Below are positions 16,301 through 23,557 of a DNA stretch of 39,585 bases, piece after piece. This DNA comes from a virus. The position numbers and the translations under genes are program-made. The stretch's first letter is position 1; the number at the start of each line of letters is the position of its first letter. The notes under the pieces were generated by a model. It was given only the letters and a program-made list of their open reading frames with translations. It was not told where the DNA came from and did no database searches. Where the stretch lies: IMG/VR virus record IMGVR_UViG_3300027778_000006, positions 1 to 39,585 of that record; one strand, written 5' to 3'.

Positions 16301-18136
16301 CTGCATGTTGCGCGTGTCAATACCTGCGGCCCGAAGTTGCTGCTGTGTGGATCGCGCGGCAGTCGAAAGCTGATTGAAGTTTTCCGACGCACCCTTCAGA
16401 ACGGCCTGTGCGCTTCGCAGGTCATTGGTGATCTGTTTGGTATTCGCGCCATTCTGCGTCAGTGCCTGTGTAAGCTCTATAACGCGCTGACGGGCGGTAG
16501 TGTATTCCTGACGTGCTCCGCGCACCGCCTCGACCTGCTGGCGGAACGAATCGGCCAGTTGTCCGAGCGCGCTGACCGCCTGTGTCGCATCCTTCAGTTC
16601 TTTTACTTTCTGACCGAAGTCCGCAATTGGCCGGCGTGTCTTTTCCACCTGCTTCTGAATGCGTGCCGCAACCTCGTTAATCCCTTCCATTGACGACGTC
16701 GCCTGCTTAGACGGGTCGATGATATCGCGGATTTGTTGGGATAGCGGTTTGACGGCGGCAGACATGGATCGGGCGGATGCCGCTGCGCTGGACCATCCGT
16801 TAGCCACGGCAATCTGCTGCTGGGCAACAGCGCGTAACTCTTCCTGCTGGCGTCTCAGGTTGTCGGCCAGTTCTTTATCTGCCGCTGACTTCTGCGCATC
16901 TCCGAGGTTTTTAAGCGCCGAGGTGGTTTCGTTGGCCGCGGCCACCAGCTGCCGTTCGACTGTCGCCATTTCGCGCGTGTCGATGCCAAGGGCTTTAAGC
17001 TGCTGTTGAGAACCTTTAGCCGCTGCAGAAAGCTCGTTATATTTTTCAGCAGACGCCCTTAACGCCCCCTGCGCGGTTTTAAGCTGGGCTGAAATAGCTT
17101 TCGTATCCGCCCCGGTCTGCGTCAGCGCATCTGCCAGTGACAGAACCGTACTGCGGGTCGTCGTGAATTCTTGACGTGCTGCTTTAGCCGCATCTACCTG
17201 TTTACGGAAACCGTCTGCCAGCTGGGCCAGTTTGCTAATGGCGTCCTGTGATTCTTTAATATCACGAACACGCTGATTAAAATCGTCGATCGGACCGGCA
17301 GACGCCTTCGCTTCACTGGCTACTTTTCGAACGGAATCCACGATCCCCTGAACAGTGTTCTTCGCCTGTGCGGACGGGTCAATGATGCCTTTGATTTGCG
17401 CGGCAAGGGACTGCACGGAGGATCCGGCAGTGCGTTGTGACTCACCTACACTTCTCCAGCCATTAGCAATCGCCCGTTGCTCATTAGCCAGTTTTTCCAG
17501 TTCTTCCCTTTGCCGACGTAGCCCCGCCTGCAGTTCGCTATCTGCTGCAGCCTTTTCGGCCGCCGCCAGTTGTTTCAGATGGTCTGCGTTGCTGACAATC
17601 GCCTGGTCGTGTTTAGCCAGCTCACCGTTTGCTTTATCGACCTGGCTGCTCAAACGGGACAACGCGGATTCCGCTTCACCCGCAGAAATACCATAGCCTG
17701 CCAGTTTGTCGCTCATCTTCTGCAACCGGTCGGTCTGGGTCTGGACGGCTTTATCCGCTCTCACCCGTACCGCAGTCAATTTCGACAATTCTGCGGCCTG
17801 CGACTTCGTTACCTTTTCCTGCTGCGACAGTTTGTTCTGGAATGCAACCTGTGCCTCTGCTGCCTTAACTGCCGCTTCTCTTGTGGCATCGAGGGCTTTC
17901 GCCTGGTTCTGAAATGCTTTGACATCCGCCGCCTGACGAACGACAGCTTTCGCTGCTTTTTCCAGCTCCAGATATCCCGCTTCCAGGTCCTTAACCGTCG
18001 CCTCTCCTTTCTTAGCGGCGTCACGCTGGTCATTCATGGAACGGGATAATTTGTCGATCGTTTTGGTCAGGGCATCAATGGTCTGTTTTGAATAGTCCTT
18101 TGCCCTGATCCTTAGCGTGATGTCTTTGTCAGCCAT
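13331..18136 (-). CDS. Tail tape measure protein (lambda gpH-like)
   Basis: This 1601-aa protein is by far the longest gene product here, as expected for a tape measure. Residues 1 to about 640 are a long Lys/Glu/Ala/Gln-rich coiled coil with a tandem duplication: GIIDPSAQAKNTVQGI near residue 250 recurs as DIIDPSKQATSSMEGI near 474, so the period is about 224 residues. Residues about 700-880 match the tape-measure N-terminal domain (KQGEEWEYVNKVADYFGAN, EFKNQFGEQIPGAYEAGAKA). A hydrophobic segment around 990-1015 (IPILGTILIALDIG) could cross a membrane during ejection. The C-terminus is Gly-rich, ending in RSQLPTLKKMINS. ATG 18136 has AAGGGT 8 bp upstream and overlaps the T-like frame by 8 bp. 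Confidence 0.96.
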   Translation of the reverse strand: MADKDITLRIRAKDYSKQTIDALTKTIDKLSRSMNDQRDAAKKGEATVKDLEAGYLELEKAAKAVVRQAADVKAFQNQAKALDATREAAVKAAEAQVAFQNKLSQQEKVTKSQAAELSKLTAVRVRADKAVQTQTDRLQKMSDKLAGYGISAGEAESALSRLSSQVDKANGELAKHDQAIVSNADHLKQLAAAEKAAADSELQAGLRRQREELEKLANEQRAIANGWRSVGESQRTAGSSVQSLAAQIKGIIDPSAQAKNTVQGIVDSVRKVASEAKASAGPIDDFNQRVRDIKESQDAISKLAQLADGFRKQVDAAKAARQEFTTTRSTVLSLADALTQTGADTKAISAQLKTAQGALRASAEKYNELSAAAKGSQQQLKALGIDTREMATVERQLVAAANETTSALKNLGDAQKSAADKELADNLRRQQEELRAVAQQQIAVANGWSSAAASARSMSAAVKPLSQQIRDIIDPSKQATSSMEGINEVAARIQKQVEKTRRPIADFGQKVKELKDATQAVSALGQLADSFRQQVEAVRGARQEYTTARQRVIELTQALTQNGANTKQITNDLRSAQAVLKGASENFNQLSTAARSTQQQLRAAGIDTRNMQQAEQNLLETTRNVTNATNTLTEAYKKNGAAGDKAGKGLGAFNDGGKTALSLVQRIRGEILSLTAAYGGVYGAINLANSAINAAVVKQQTLAALAVSVGKDTRKQGEEWEYVNKVADYFGANLEELAKSYGKFSAASFGAGMKQDQTKELFENITSIGTAYGKTSDQMNLVYLAVEQMLSKGSIQAEEFKNQFGEQIPGAYEAGAKALGLSTEEFKNQMQNGVLGADAVITIMRGLAKDSQDAAEQMKTGIVATQNAMKNAQFRFNLALSNSGFLDAYTELLKKMTTLLSGPQGRELADNLGAAFSGLADIAKFLADNLDLVKWALANIAFAKAIQYGVSLGGSFKSLGKGAMEAAGFLTSMSEKLVLYSARMGTATVATRILAVAMKALSRAIPILGTILIALDIGKVLYDQSETVRRIVDGMIKYAVVSFQYLKNFLAGESADFGKLMADYEAKANLTATLTTKVNNLQSDLKGAGAGGEFKRTTSDGGFDAEASREKEFNKKMDKLKAQLAKQGLAADKRVAKDNLQERLRLVRESYAEQLKTAQKYGGDTLKKTQAIIAMAEANERERYKADHAKKGNGGADKKANLVSSTMTDLEQAESRVQKKQTFQDPNTSFGEREAAAVKAAVDQYKDLENRIAKIAKFDKEGAAAMQKRVDVMKSQTTEATSQQIALSEIDRLQKQMSATTSQRQAQEERITALYQAGKITESEKVEQLNALYDESAQKVLANVDALRQFAMAHQAAMDPEAFQALMLSLDTMQTKMENVQHVTEAFYTQLVSGMLNGVDTAFKSVTDNLAGVIAGTESWGDAMANLGTTMLQFFADLLRELAMAILKTMILKALQTYAGAGGVMGSVGTAAAGMAGQNHGGGMAGNPGGRSRMISPSAFIGAPKYHTGGIAGGPANPVAAGLQPNEVPSILQKGEEVLTRGDPRHALNGGKSGGPQSIKLIAVDDQRQAMAEALKTPQGQQAMIVGMRSQLPTLKKMINS

Positions 18137-18347
18137 TTGTCAGACCCTTAATGATATTGGCGAAATGCTTACCGCCCTCTTTCACCATAACGCTCATGGC
18201 GGCCGCCTGAATGCCAACGAGCTCGCTGGCCAAGGACTTATTGAGGATTGCCCGTAACTGGATTGCTGTATTCCACATCCGGCCTAACGTGATGGTATCG
18301 GCGTCTGGGATGTTATGCGCCTGCAGAAATAGCACGGTTTGGCGCAT
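18129..18347 (-). CDS. T-like part of the G/GT tail assembly chaperone (probably made by -1 frameshift)
   Basis: The 72-codon ATG-bounded frame lies between the G-like gene and the tape measure, the position of lambda T. Its open frame extends upstream to about 18470 without a stop and still reads like protein before the ATG (for example EVWYSAMRQTVLFLQ). The frame is exactly -1 relative to the G-like gene. ATG 18347 has only a distant GGAAG, so independent initiation is unlikely. A slip near 18410 would give a fusion of about 240 residues. In lambda-type phages, G and GT coat the tape measure and recruit tube protein, and are absent from the virion. Its stop overlaps the tape measure start by 8 bp. 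Confidence 0.78.
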   Translation of the reverse strand: MRQTVLFLQAHNIPDADTITLGRMWNTAIQLRAILNKSLASELVGIQAAAMSVMVKEGGKHFANIIKGLTNG

Positions 18348-18385
18348 GGCTGAATACCAGACTTCCAGGCCGTGCCGATCGTCCG

Positions 18386-18850
18386 CTACTTCAGGAGCGC
18401 GTTGATTTTCGGGGCGTGGTCCCTCAGCAGACTCATCGCCACGCCCAGCAGCTTTACCGGTCCACCGAAATCAATAATAGACAGCTGATATACCATCGCC
18501 AGTGCGCGTGCCTGTGCGTGCATAGGCCACTTCTGAATGGCTTCCATGTCCTCATCCTCCGTGGCATCCGCGCCAAGGGCAATGACGTCCACCACGATAG
18601 CAGGGGCGGTCATGGCGATGTCGGTAAAGAAAGCCGCCATATTGGCCATGCTCTCTTCGGCGCCGGTTGTATCCTTCGCAGCAATCTCCTGATAGTGATC
18701 CCATACGGTCATCAGGCGGTCGAGGTTTTCAAAGTTTCGCTGAATGAGGATATTGAGATCCTGAAAGTTGAGGCCGCGGACATCTGCCAGCACGTTGCCA
18801 TAGCCGTCTTCTACTTCTTTGCGCGGTACTGAATATTGTTTCAAGCCCAT
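18386..18850 (-). CDS. G-like tail assembly chaperone (pre-tape-measure protein)
   Basis: This 154-aa protein (MGLKQYSVPRKEV) has GGAG 9 bp before ATG 18850. It is acidic and helical, with IVVDVIALGADATEDEDMEAI and a C-terminus MSLLRDHAPKINALLK. Gene position (after the tail tube and its terminator, directly before the tape measure), size and the overlapping -1 frame identify it as the G-like chaperone. Chaperones of this class hold the tape measure in solution while the tube polymerises. It begins 40 bp after the terminator that ends the tail-tube message, which would lower its expression compared with the tube. Confidence 0.82.
   Translation of the reverse strand: MGLKQYSVPRKEVEDGYGNVLADVRGLNFQDLNILIQRNFENLDRLMTVWDHYQEIAAKDTTGAEESMANMAAFFTDIAMTAPAIVVDVIALGADATEDEDMEAIQKWPMHAQARALAMVYQLSIIDFGGPVKLLGVAMSLLRDHAPKINALLK
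18409..18415 (-). other. Candidate -1 frameshift site between G-like and T-like frames
   Basis: In the overlap of the two frames (18388-18470), the minus strand reads GCC CCG AAA ATC in the G-like frame. A slip at C-CCG-AAA lets the proline tRNA re-pair from CCG to CCC, and lysine tRNA from AAA to GAA with one G-U pair. No classical X-XXY-YYZ heptamer occurs in the window of overlap, so this is the best candidate rather than a clear site. The G-like stop (TAG) follows 21 bp later. Confidence 0.45.
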
Positions 18851-18889
18851 CTGATTTATCTCCGGTGTGTGATAGCACGCTTAATCTAG

Positions 18890-18923
18890 CAAATAAAAAG
18901 GCCGGACAAATAGCCCGACCTTT
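18890..18923 (-). terminator. Rho-independent terminator after the tail tube gene
   Basis: The minus strand folds into an 11-position stem, AAAGGTCGGGC paired with GTCCGGCCTTT, containing one mismatch and a G-U pair, around a TATTT loop (hairpin 18923-18897). TTTATTT follows. It lies just downstream of the tube gene stop, so it separates the abundant tube message from the chaperone and tape measure genes. Confidence 0.85.
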
Positions 18924-18946
18924 AGTTTTGATGCGAATGTCCGCTG

Positions 18947-20107
18947 TTATGCAGCAGTCAGGGTCACATTCACCGTCTTCTGCTCATTGGTCGAACCGAG
19001 AACCGCGCGTACTGTCGCGTTGCCTGCGGTAGTCCCTTTGACGCTGGTGGTCGCTTTACCCTGGGCATTCGTTACTGCCGATGCCGCAGTCAGGGTCGCG
19101 CCGCCCACACCACTGATGGTGAATGCGATATCCTGGTTCTGCAGGGCTACGCCGTTGCCGTCCAAGACTGTGACTTCGATAACCGAAGTAGCCGTGTTGT
19201 TAGCGACGATACTGGATGGCGAAGCGGTCATGCTGCTCATTGCCGCGCCGCTGCCGGTATCCGTAACAGGCGGTGCGTAGATCACCTGCAGCGGGGTATT
19301 GCAGTCACGACGCAGAACACCGAAGTTAAACGGCAGCGTCTGCCAGTCGTCACCCTTCAGAGCGAAGTCACCGTTAGGCGTCAGAGTAACCATTGGGAAG
19401 TAATAGTTTTTCTGCAGGCCTTTAGGGTTATCGGAGATAAAGCGCAGTGCGCCGCGTACCTGGTCATCAGAAGCGATAATCACTTCCTGTGCCTGTGCGT
19501 AACGGTTGTACTGGACATATACCTTCGAATCCGCCAGCAGGTCTGGCGCATCGGCTTCGATGTACAGCTCACCAGTTGATGCGTCCAGCTCGAAGTTCTC
19601 GCCCGGCAACGCAGACAGGCCGCTGACTGTTGACAGGTCACCAGAGCCGATTGAGATAGAAGCGTTCGCTGCGGCATAGAAGATCTGGAAGGACGAGGCT
19701 ACGATTGCGCCCAGACCCTGCGGCTCTTCCGGAGAAACGCCCAGCTGGTAGAAACGACCACGCAGAATTTTATTGCCGCTGTTGATCACTTCTTTAACGC
19801 CGGTTGCCTGGGAGCGCAGACGGTTATCGATCTTACCGCCGAAAAACAGACCAATGTTGTTCATTGAGATGTTATCGGTGGTGAACGCGCCGCTGCGGGT
19901 GTTCTGCAGCATCATCTGATCATCCATCTCTTTCACGCCGAAATCACTTGAGAAGTGGTCCAGTGTGGTGACATCCTGAGTCAGCGTTAATTCCGGCGTG
20001 TTGCCCAGATACAGCTCACCCTGATACTGGTTATTAATCAGTTGGTCAAAGCGCAGACGTCCGCGGCCTAAGACCAGGTTATTTTCTTGATTCTGACAAG
20101 TCGGCAT
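18947..20107 (-). CDS. Major tail tube protein with C-terminal bacterial Ig-like domain (lambda gpV-like)
   Basis: This 386-aa protein has a tube part (residues 1 to about 285) with beta-rich segments such as LYLGNTPELTLTQDVTTLDH and a C-terminal Ig-like domain (about 290-386). The latter begins SMTASPSSIVANNTATSVI and has the Big_1 (invasin-type) pattern VTVLDGNGVALQNQDIAFTI and TNAQGKATTSVKGTTAG. Lambda gpV also carries an Ig domain at this end, displayed on the outside of the tail. ATG 20107 has a strong SD (GGAGGGG), fitting a highly made structural protein. A terminator follows 23 bp after the stop. It lies after the U-like gene, in lambda order. Confidence 0.92.
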   Translation of the reverse strand: MPTCQNQENNLVLGRGRLRFDQLINNQYQGELYLGNTPELTLTQDVTTLDHFSSDFGVKEMDDQMMLQNTRSGAFTTDNISMNNIGLFFGGKIDNRLRSQATGVKEVINSGNKILRGRFYQLGVSPEEPQGLGAIVASSFQIFYAAANASISIGSGDLSTVSGLSALPGENFELDASTGELYIEADAPDLLADSKVYVQYNRYAQAQEVIIASDDQVRGALRFISDNPKGLQKNYYFPMVTLTPNGDFALKGDDWQTLPFNFGVLRRDCNTPLQVIYAPPVTDTGSGAAMSSMTASPSSIVANNTATSVIEVTVLDGNGVALQNQDIAFTISGVGGATLTAASAVTNAQGKATTSVKGTTAGNATVRAVLGSTNEQKTVNVTLTAA

Positions 20108-20121
20108 TTGCGACCCCTCCG

Positions 20122-20628
20122 TTAATTACAATTAAGATCACGAACCAGCGTAAATCTAACTGGCTGATAGAAAAACGCCGTGGAGGAAACACCTTCCTCC
20201 GGCGGTCGCACGACAGCCTGTTCTACTTCAATCCCGCTAATCAGGTTACCCAGCATATAATATTCCGGGTATTGCCCGCCACTTCTGCCTTGTGAACGCT
20301 GTGCAGCAATTTTACCCAGCTGCTTTTCCACATCTGCCAGATACCGATACGCTGGATCGAGCGGATTCTTTGGGTCGATTGGCGCAAAGCCCTGAATGAG
20401 AATGGTCCAGCTGTCTTTGCTGACCGTCCGGTCTTCAGTTGCCCACAGTGCCACGTCTGCCCGTGGGGCTTCCAGCAGAGCGATAAGGGGTATTTCACTC
20501 TCATCACCAAACCGGTTCCGTCCGCGATAAACGCCTTTGGTCTCGGTGTAGAAGCCGCCGTCCTGTTTAATTTCCTGGAGGATTGTCGTTAATCTTTCCA
20601 GGATTTGCAATTTGATTAAAGCACTCAT
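20122..20628 (-). CDS. Tail terminator / completion protein (lambda gpU-like position)
   Basis: This 168-aa protein (MSALIKLQILERLTTILQEI) has the size and order expected of a tail terminator: directly after the Z-like gene and directly before the tail tube gene. Its N-terminus is helical and the middle is beta-rich, with DSWTILIQGFAPIDPKNPLDPAYRYLADVEKQL, a layout common in terminator proteins that cap the last tube ring. ATG 20628 overlaps the upstream TGA (ATGA), and the SD is weak, so translation is probably coupled. Assignment is by position and general features, not by a recognised motif. Confidence 0.72.
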   Translation of the reverse strand: MSALIKLQILERLTTILQEIKQDGGFYTETKGVYRGRNRFGDESEIPLIALLEAPRADVALWATEDRTVSKDSWTILIQGFAPIDPKNPLDPAYRYLADVEKQLGKIAAQRSQGRSGGQYPEYYMLGNLISGIEVEQAVVRPPEEGVSSTAFFYQPVRFTLVRDLNCN

Positions 20629-21242
20629 TCTAAAAGTCTCGACAGTTGGCGCAGGAATTCCGCTTCAACGAGGGAAGCGAAAGGATCGACGACCTCATCT
20701 CGGACGTCGTCAAATACTTGTGCAACAGATGGCCCGTAAAGTAAAGCGACAGAACCTTTCACCAGCCAAGACCGGTGCGTCGTTTTCTTATTGGTTATGC
20801 TTTCTCCCGGACCTAGTCGAATCGCCAGGCCGAGGTTGTACTTATCCTCGGACAATGAAGCGCCGGCTCGCAGGCGGACTAACCAGCCCCGTTTGATGTA
20901 CGTCGTCCGGCCTTTCTTAACGCGGACGCTGACACCTGATTTCTTCGTCGACGAGGGTGAACCGCTGGCAAAACGCGCGAGGCTGGTAGCCCGGTCTCTG
21001 GCACGGATAGCGGCTTCAAGATTATTGTCCGTGGCCAGTTTTAAAACGCCGAGGCGGTCACCCGTCAGATAGGATTTATCGAAGTTGATCTGGTCCATCA
21101 TGTTGTTGCGGATAACCGCCATCCCTTTGCCTTTAACAGTGTCGTTAATGGCCATTCGGGCGGCGGTTCGGGATACGTCAGGGAACTGAAGGAAGTAGGA
21201 TTTCAGAGAGTCGAGGACTTCGCTGTCAATGATCGGTTGCAT
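20625..21242 (-). CDS. Minor tail protein Z-like (tail completion)
   Basis: This 205-aa protein starts at ATG 21242 (MQPIIDSEVLDSLKSYF), with CGGGA about 8 bp upstream; ATG 21290 lies inside the preceding gene. The pattern FPDVSRTAARMAINDTVKGKGMAVIRNNMMDQINF near the N-terminus resembles lambda gpZ and related minor_tail_Z proteins, which act late in tail completion and head-tail joining. The middle is basic (KKSGVSVRVKKGRTTYIKRGWLVRL) and beta-rich. The C-terminus (VEAEFLRQLSRLL) is helical. The stop overlaps the next start by 4 bp (ATGA). Confidence 0.8.
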   Translation of the reverse strand: MQPIIDSEVLDSLKSYFLQFPDVSRTAARMAINDTVKGKGMAVIRNNMMDQINFDKSYLTGDRLGVLKLATDNNLEAAIRARDRATSLARFASGSPSSTKKSGVSVRVKKGRTTYIKRGWLVRLRAGASLSEDKYNLGLAIRLGPGESITNKKTTHRSWLVKGSVALLYGPSVAQVFDDVRDEVVDPFASLVEAEFLRQLSRLLE

Positions 21243-21246
21243 GCTG

Positions 21247-21597
21247 TCATTCCCGTGATACCTGCCAGATAACTTCGACCGGTCCGACAATCGGTTCCTG
21301 TGTATGCAACCGGAGGCGGGTGCCGTCTGCCATTACTACAAGCCCGGAGTGGTGTAGCGATATGGCTTTCTCTGCCAGCTCATCCCGGTCAAAAATAATT
21401 CTCTCGATACCCTCAATGCTTTCGGCAAAGCCACCGCTTTCGAGGTCGCCTACCAGCTGGATTTTATTGTGCCAGCGGACGCGAAGGCCGACGGGAGCAA
21501 CGAGATAATCATCTTGATAAGTCGAATCCCCGGAGAACGTGGTATGCACGATCCTCCGGGTACGGCCCTTAATTGACTGCCAATCAAAGGCCGCCAT
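21247..21597 (-). CDS. Head-tail connector protein (lambda gpFII position)
   Basis: This 116-aa, beta-rich protein (MAAFDWQSIKGRTRRIVHTT) is close in size to lambda gpFII (about 117 aa) and sits in the same place, between the FI-like gene and the Z-like gene. The segments VVMADGTRLRLHTQEPIVG and PVEVIWQV look like the small beta barrels of connector or neck proteins. ATG 21597 is 3 bp downstream of the upstream gene's TAA with a weak SD (TAAGA), so translation is probably coupled. No sequence motif proves the assignment; it rests on size and synteny. Confidence 0.65.
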   Translation of the reverse strand: MAAFDWQSIKGRTRRIVHTTFSGDSTYQDDYLVAPVGLRVRWHNKIQLVGDLESGGFAESIEGIERIIFDRDELAEKAISLHHSGLVVMADGTRLRLHTQEPIVGPVEVIWQVSRE

Positions 21598-21600
21598 TTC

Positions 21601-21942
21601 TTACAGCTGCTCTGAATCGTCAGAAGACTTGTCTTCGTCTTCTTTCGCTTTCTTATTCGCGGCCCGTGTCTGCGCGGCTTTCTCGGCAGGCGTCAGGTCT
21701 GAATCTTTGCTGGTCGTGTCGATTTTATCGGCGCCTTCGCCCTGATTTTTCTTCACGGAACCATCGTTGTCCGCTTCTTCCGGCAGCGTCTCATTCACCG
21801 GCTTACGCAGAGCGTTAGGGTCCAGCGCAGTCAGCGCCGCGATGTCCTCTTTGGTGAAGTTATACGTCTCGCCAGCGGCGACCACTTTACGCTTACCTTC
21901 GGGGTAAACGGTTACTGACACATTAGCTACACGTTGCGGCAT
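21601..21942 (-). CDS. Small protein with acidic disordered C-terminus at the lambda gpFI position
   Basis: This 113-aa protein has an ordered N-terminal part (NVSVTVYPEGKRKVVAAGET, then YNFTKEDIAAL and NALRKPVNET) up to about residue 50. The remainder is Asp/Glu/Lys/Ser-rich and likely disordered, ending SSDDSEQL. ATG 21942 has GAGGG 8 bp upstream. It follows the capsid gene by 63 bp, with a probable terminator between. In lambda this position holds FI, a DNA packaging accessory protein; no sequence similarity is claimed. I have seen similar short YPEGKRK-type N-termini in other phage head modules without a known function. Confidence 0.7.
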   Translation of the reverse strand: MPQRVANVSVTVYPEGKRKVVAAGETYNFTKEDIAALTALDPNALRKPVNETLPEEADNDGSVKKNQGEGADKIDTTSKDSDLTPAEKAAQTRAANKKAKEDEDKSSDDSEQL

Positions 21943-21972
21943 GATGCGGCCCTCTTAAAATTCGTCTGTTGC

Positions 21973-21996
21973 AATAAAGGCGACCATCTGGCCGCC
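21973..21996 (-). terminator. Probable terminator after the major capsid gene
   Basis: The minus strand has GGCGGCC-AGAT-GGTCGCC (7 bp including one G-U, hairpin 21996-21979) followed by TTTATT. The U-run is short, so it may be partial. It lies 10 bp downstream of the capsid stop and would limit read-through into the FI-position gene. Confidence 0.55.
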
Positions 21997-22005
21997 CTCG
22001 GATTA

Positions 22006-23076
22006 TTACGCGGTGGTCTTAATCAGGAAGGTCGCGTTCGCATCACCAGGAACCATCAGAGGCGCCGACTGGGTCATGAAGAACTCTTCCCATGGGTCTT
22101 CCTGTGAAATCCAGTTTTTAGCGAAGATGTCGATCGCTTTCCAGCCCGCCTTACCGTCTTTGATAGCACCGAAGCACTTCACGCCGTCGAAGACAGTCGG
22201 TGCGATGCCGAAGACTTCGTTAGGCTCAATGAAGTATTCCTGGGCGTTCTCTTCAGCGGTCAGGTAGGTCGCTTCGTAGATCCAGATGCGAATCTCGCCA
22301 GCGCCGTTCAGACCGGAGATACGGCCCACGTATTCCAGACCTTCGAACTGATCCAGCAGACGGGTGACCGAAGTTTCCGAACCGCCGATGTTACGATCCA
22401 TCAGACCGTTCTGGCCGAACAGCTCTTCGCGGTGACGTGCCAAGAACTGCTGGTACGCGGTGCGACCGAAGTAGGTGTCGACGATGCGCGCACCGGATTC
22501 GGTATTAGCCAGACGGCGCAGGTCCGCAATGTCCTGCATCGGGTTCGCCGCAGTCTGTGACCAGTCCGAAATGCGGGTCAGGCCAGCATTACGGTTAAAG
22601 CCGACAGTGCGGGTCGGGTACTTCTCGCCACTGATGGTAACGAAACCATCTTTAGCCGCTTTACACGCCAGCCATTCCCAGCGGTTGTAAATGCGGGTCT
22701 TCTGCTGCAGAGCGATGTCTGCGACCAGAAGGTCGTGGCGCTGCTGGTTGGTGTAGCTGCCGCCGATCATCGCTTCACCCGGCAGACGCATCAGCGGGGC
22801 GTTGATATCGACTTCGTCTTTCTCTTTGATATACGCCGGGCTAAACGCGTCCGCTGTGTAACCGGTGCGACGGTTAATCCAGCCTTGCACGTTTGGCGCC
22901 ACGAACGGAGCCAGACGGCGATAGTTGTTGCTGACGCGCTCGAAGTAAATCTTCGGCGTTTCAAACGCAATGGTGCGTCCAAAGAAGTTGAGGAACAGTG
23001 AATACGGAACCTTCAACTTACGGATCACACCGCCGGACGTTTGCAGGTCCCACGGGTTGATGACTTGATCGGACAT
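22006..23076 (-). CDS. Major capsid protein (lambda gpE family)
   Basis: This 356-aa protein matches the size (lambda E is 341 aa) and features of the phage capsid E family, which has the HK97 fold. Examples are TIAFETPKIYFERVSNNYRRLAPFV near the N-terminus, APNVQGWINRRTGYTADAFSPAYIKEKDEV, QQKTRIYNRWEWLACKAAKDG, and the C-terminal half with ARIVDTYFGRTAYQQFLARH and NEVFGIAPTVFDGVKCFGAI. It follows the decoration protein gene by 38 bp. ATG 23076 has GGGGAATTAAC upstream. It forms the head shell, with the decoration protein binding its three-fold sites. Confidence 0.95.
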   Translation of the reverse strand: MSDQVINPWDLQTSGGVIRKLKVPYSLFLNFFGRTIAFETPKIYFERVSNNYRRLAPFVAPNVQGWINRRTGYTADAFSPAYIKEKDEVDINAPLMRLPGEAMIGGSYTNQQRHDLLVADIALQQKTRIYNRWEWLACKAAKDGFVTISGEKYPTRTVGFNRNAGLTRISDWSQTAANPMQDIADLRRLANTESGARIVDTYFGRTAYQQFLARHREELFGQNGLMDRNIGGSETSVTRLLDQFEGLEYVGRISGLNGAGEIRIWIYEATYLTAEENAQEYFIEPNEVFGIAPTVFDGVKCFGAIKDGKAGWKAIDIFAKNWISQEDPWEEFFMTQSAPLMVPGDANATFLIKTTA

Positions 23077-23114
23077 GTTAATTCCCCTAAATATTGCCAG
23101 CGTGGCTGTTGTGA

Positions 23115-23513
23115 TTAGCCGAGTAAGCGGGCGACGAAGATATTGCTGCCCGGATACGCGAATGCTGCCTTACGTTCAGCCAGTGTGTCAATGGCAGCTG
23201 GCCATACAAGGGCTTCGTGGTTTGGAGCGCCTGAATCATACACCTGAATCGGGCCGCCGGAAACAGTTGGCTGCGCAGTGAAACCGACCGGAGTCAGTGC
23301 CGCTTCGCCCGCTGCTGCTGCCGGGTTGTATTTGATATAGCGATCAGCCGCTTTATCGTATGCCACGACTTCGTATTTAGCGAAAGTCAGGCCGGTGCCG
23401 CCAGCGATGCCAGACGACGTGTGCTTTGGATATTCGCCAGCCCACAGCTGTGAAGGGGCGATCCCGTCCCAGCTTTCAGTGCCAGCCAGGTCATTCGGTT
23501 CGTGTTGTAACAT
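23115..23513 (-). CDS. Head decoration protein (lambda gpD family)
   Basis: This 132-aa protein matches the HDPD/gpD family: LTFAKYEVVAYDKAADRYIKYNP, GEAALTPVGFTAQPTVSGG and AYPGSNIFVARLLG are typical. Lambda gpD is 110 aa. It binds the expanded shell as trimers and stabilises it against packaged DNA. It lies between protease/scaffold and capsid genes, as in lambda. ATG 23513 has GAGAGGAAGCAATA upstream. Nothing appears missing. Confidence 0.94.
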   Translation of the reverse strand: MLQHEPNDLAGTESWDGIAPSQLWAGEYPKHTSSGIAGGTGLTFAKYEVVAYDKAADRYIKYNPAAAAGEAALTPVGFTAQPTVSGGPIQVYDSGAPNHEALVWPAAIDTLAERKAAFAYPGSNIFVARLLG

Positions 23514-23557
23514 TATTGCTTCCTCTCTTAAGGATTAAGGTCGGCTGGTACTGACCG

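Noticed and set aside
18129-18347. Independent small gene starting at ATG 18347
   Set aside because: No usable SD at normal spacing, and the frame is open and protein-like well upstream of the ATG, so frameshift fusion explains it better. It is annotated as the T-like part instead.
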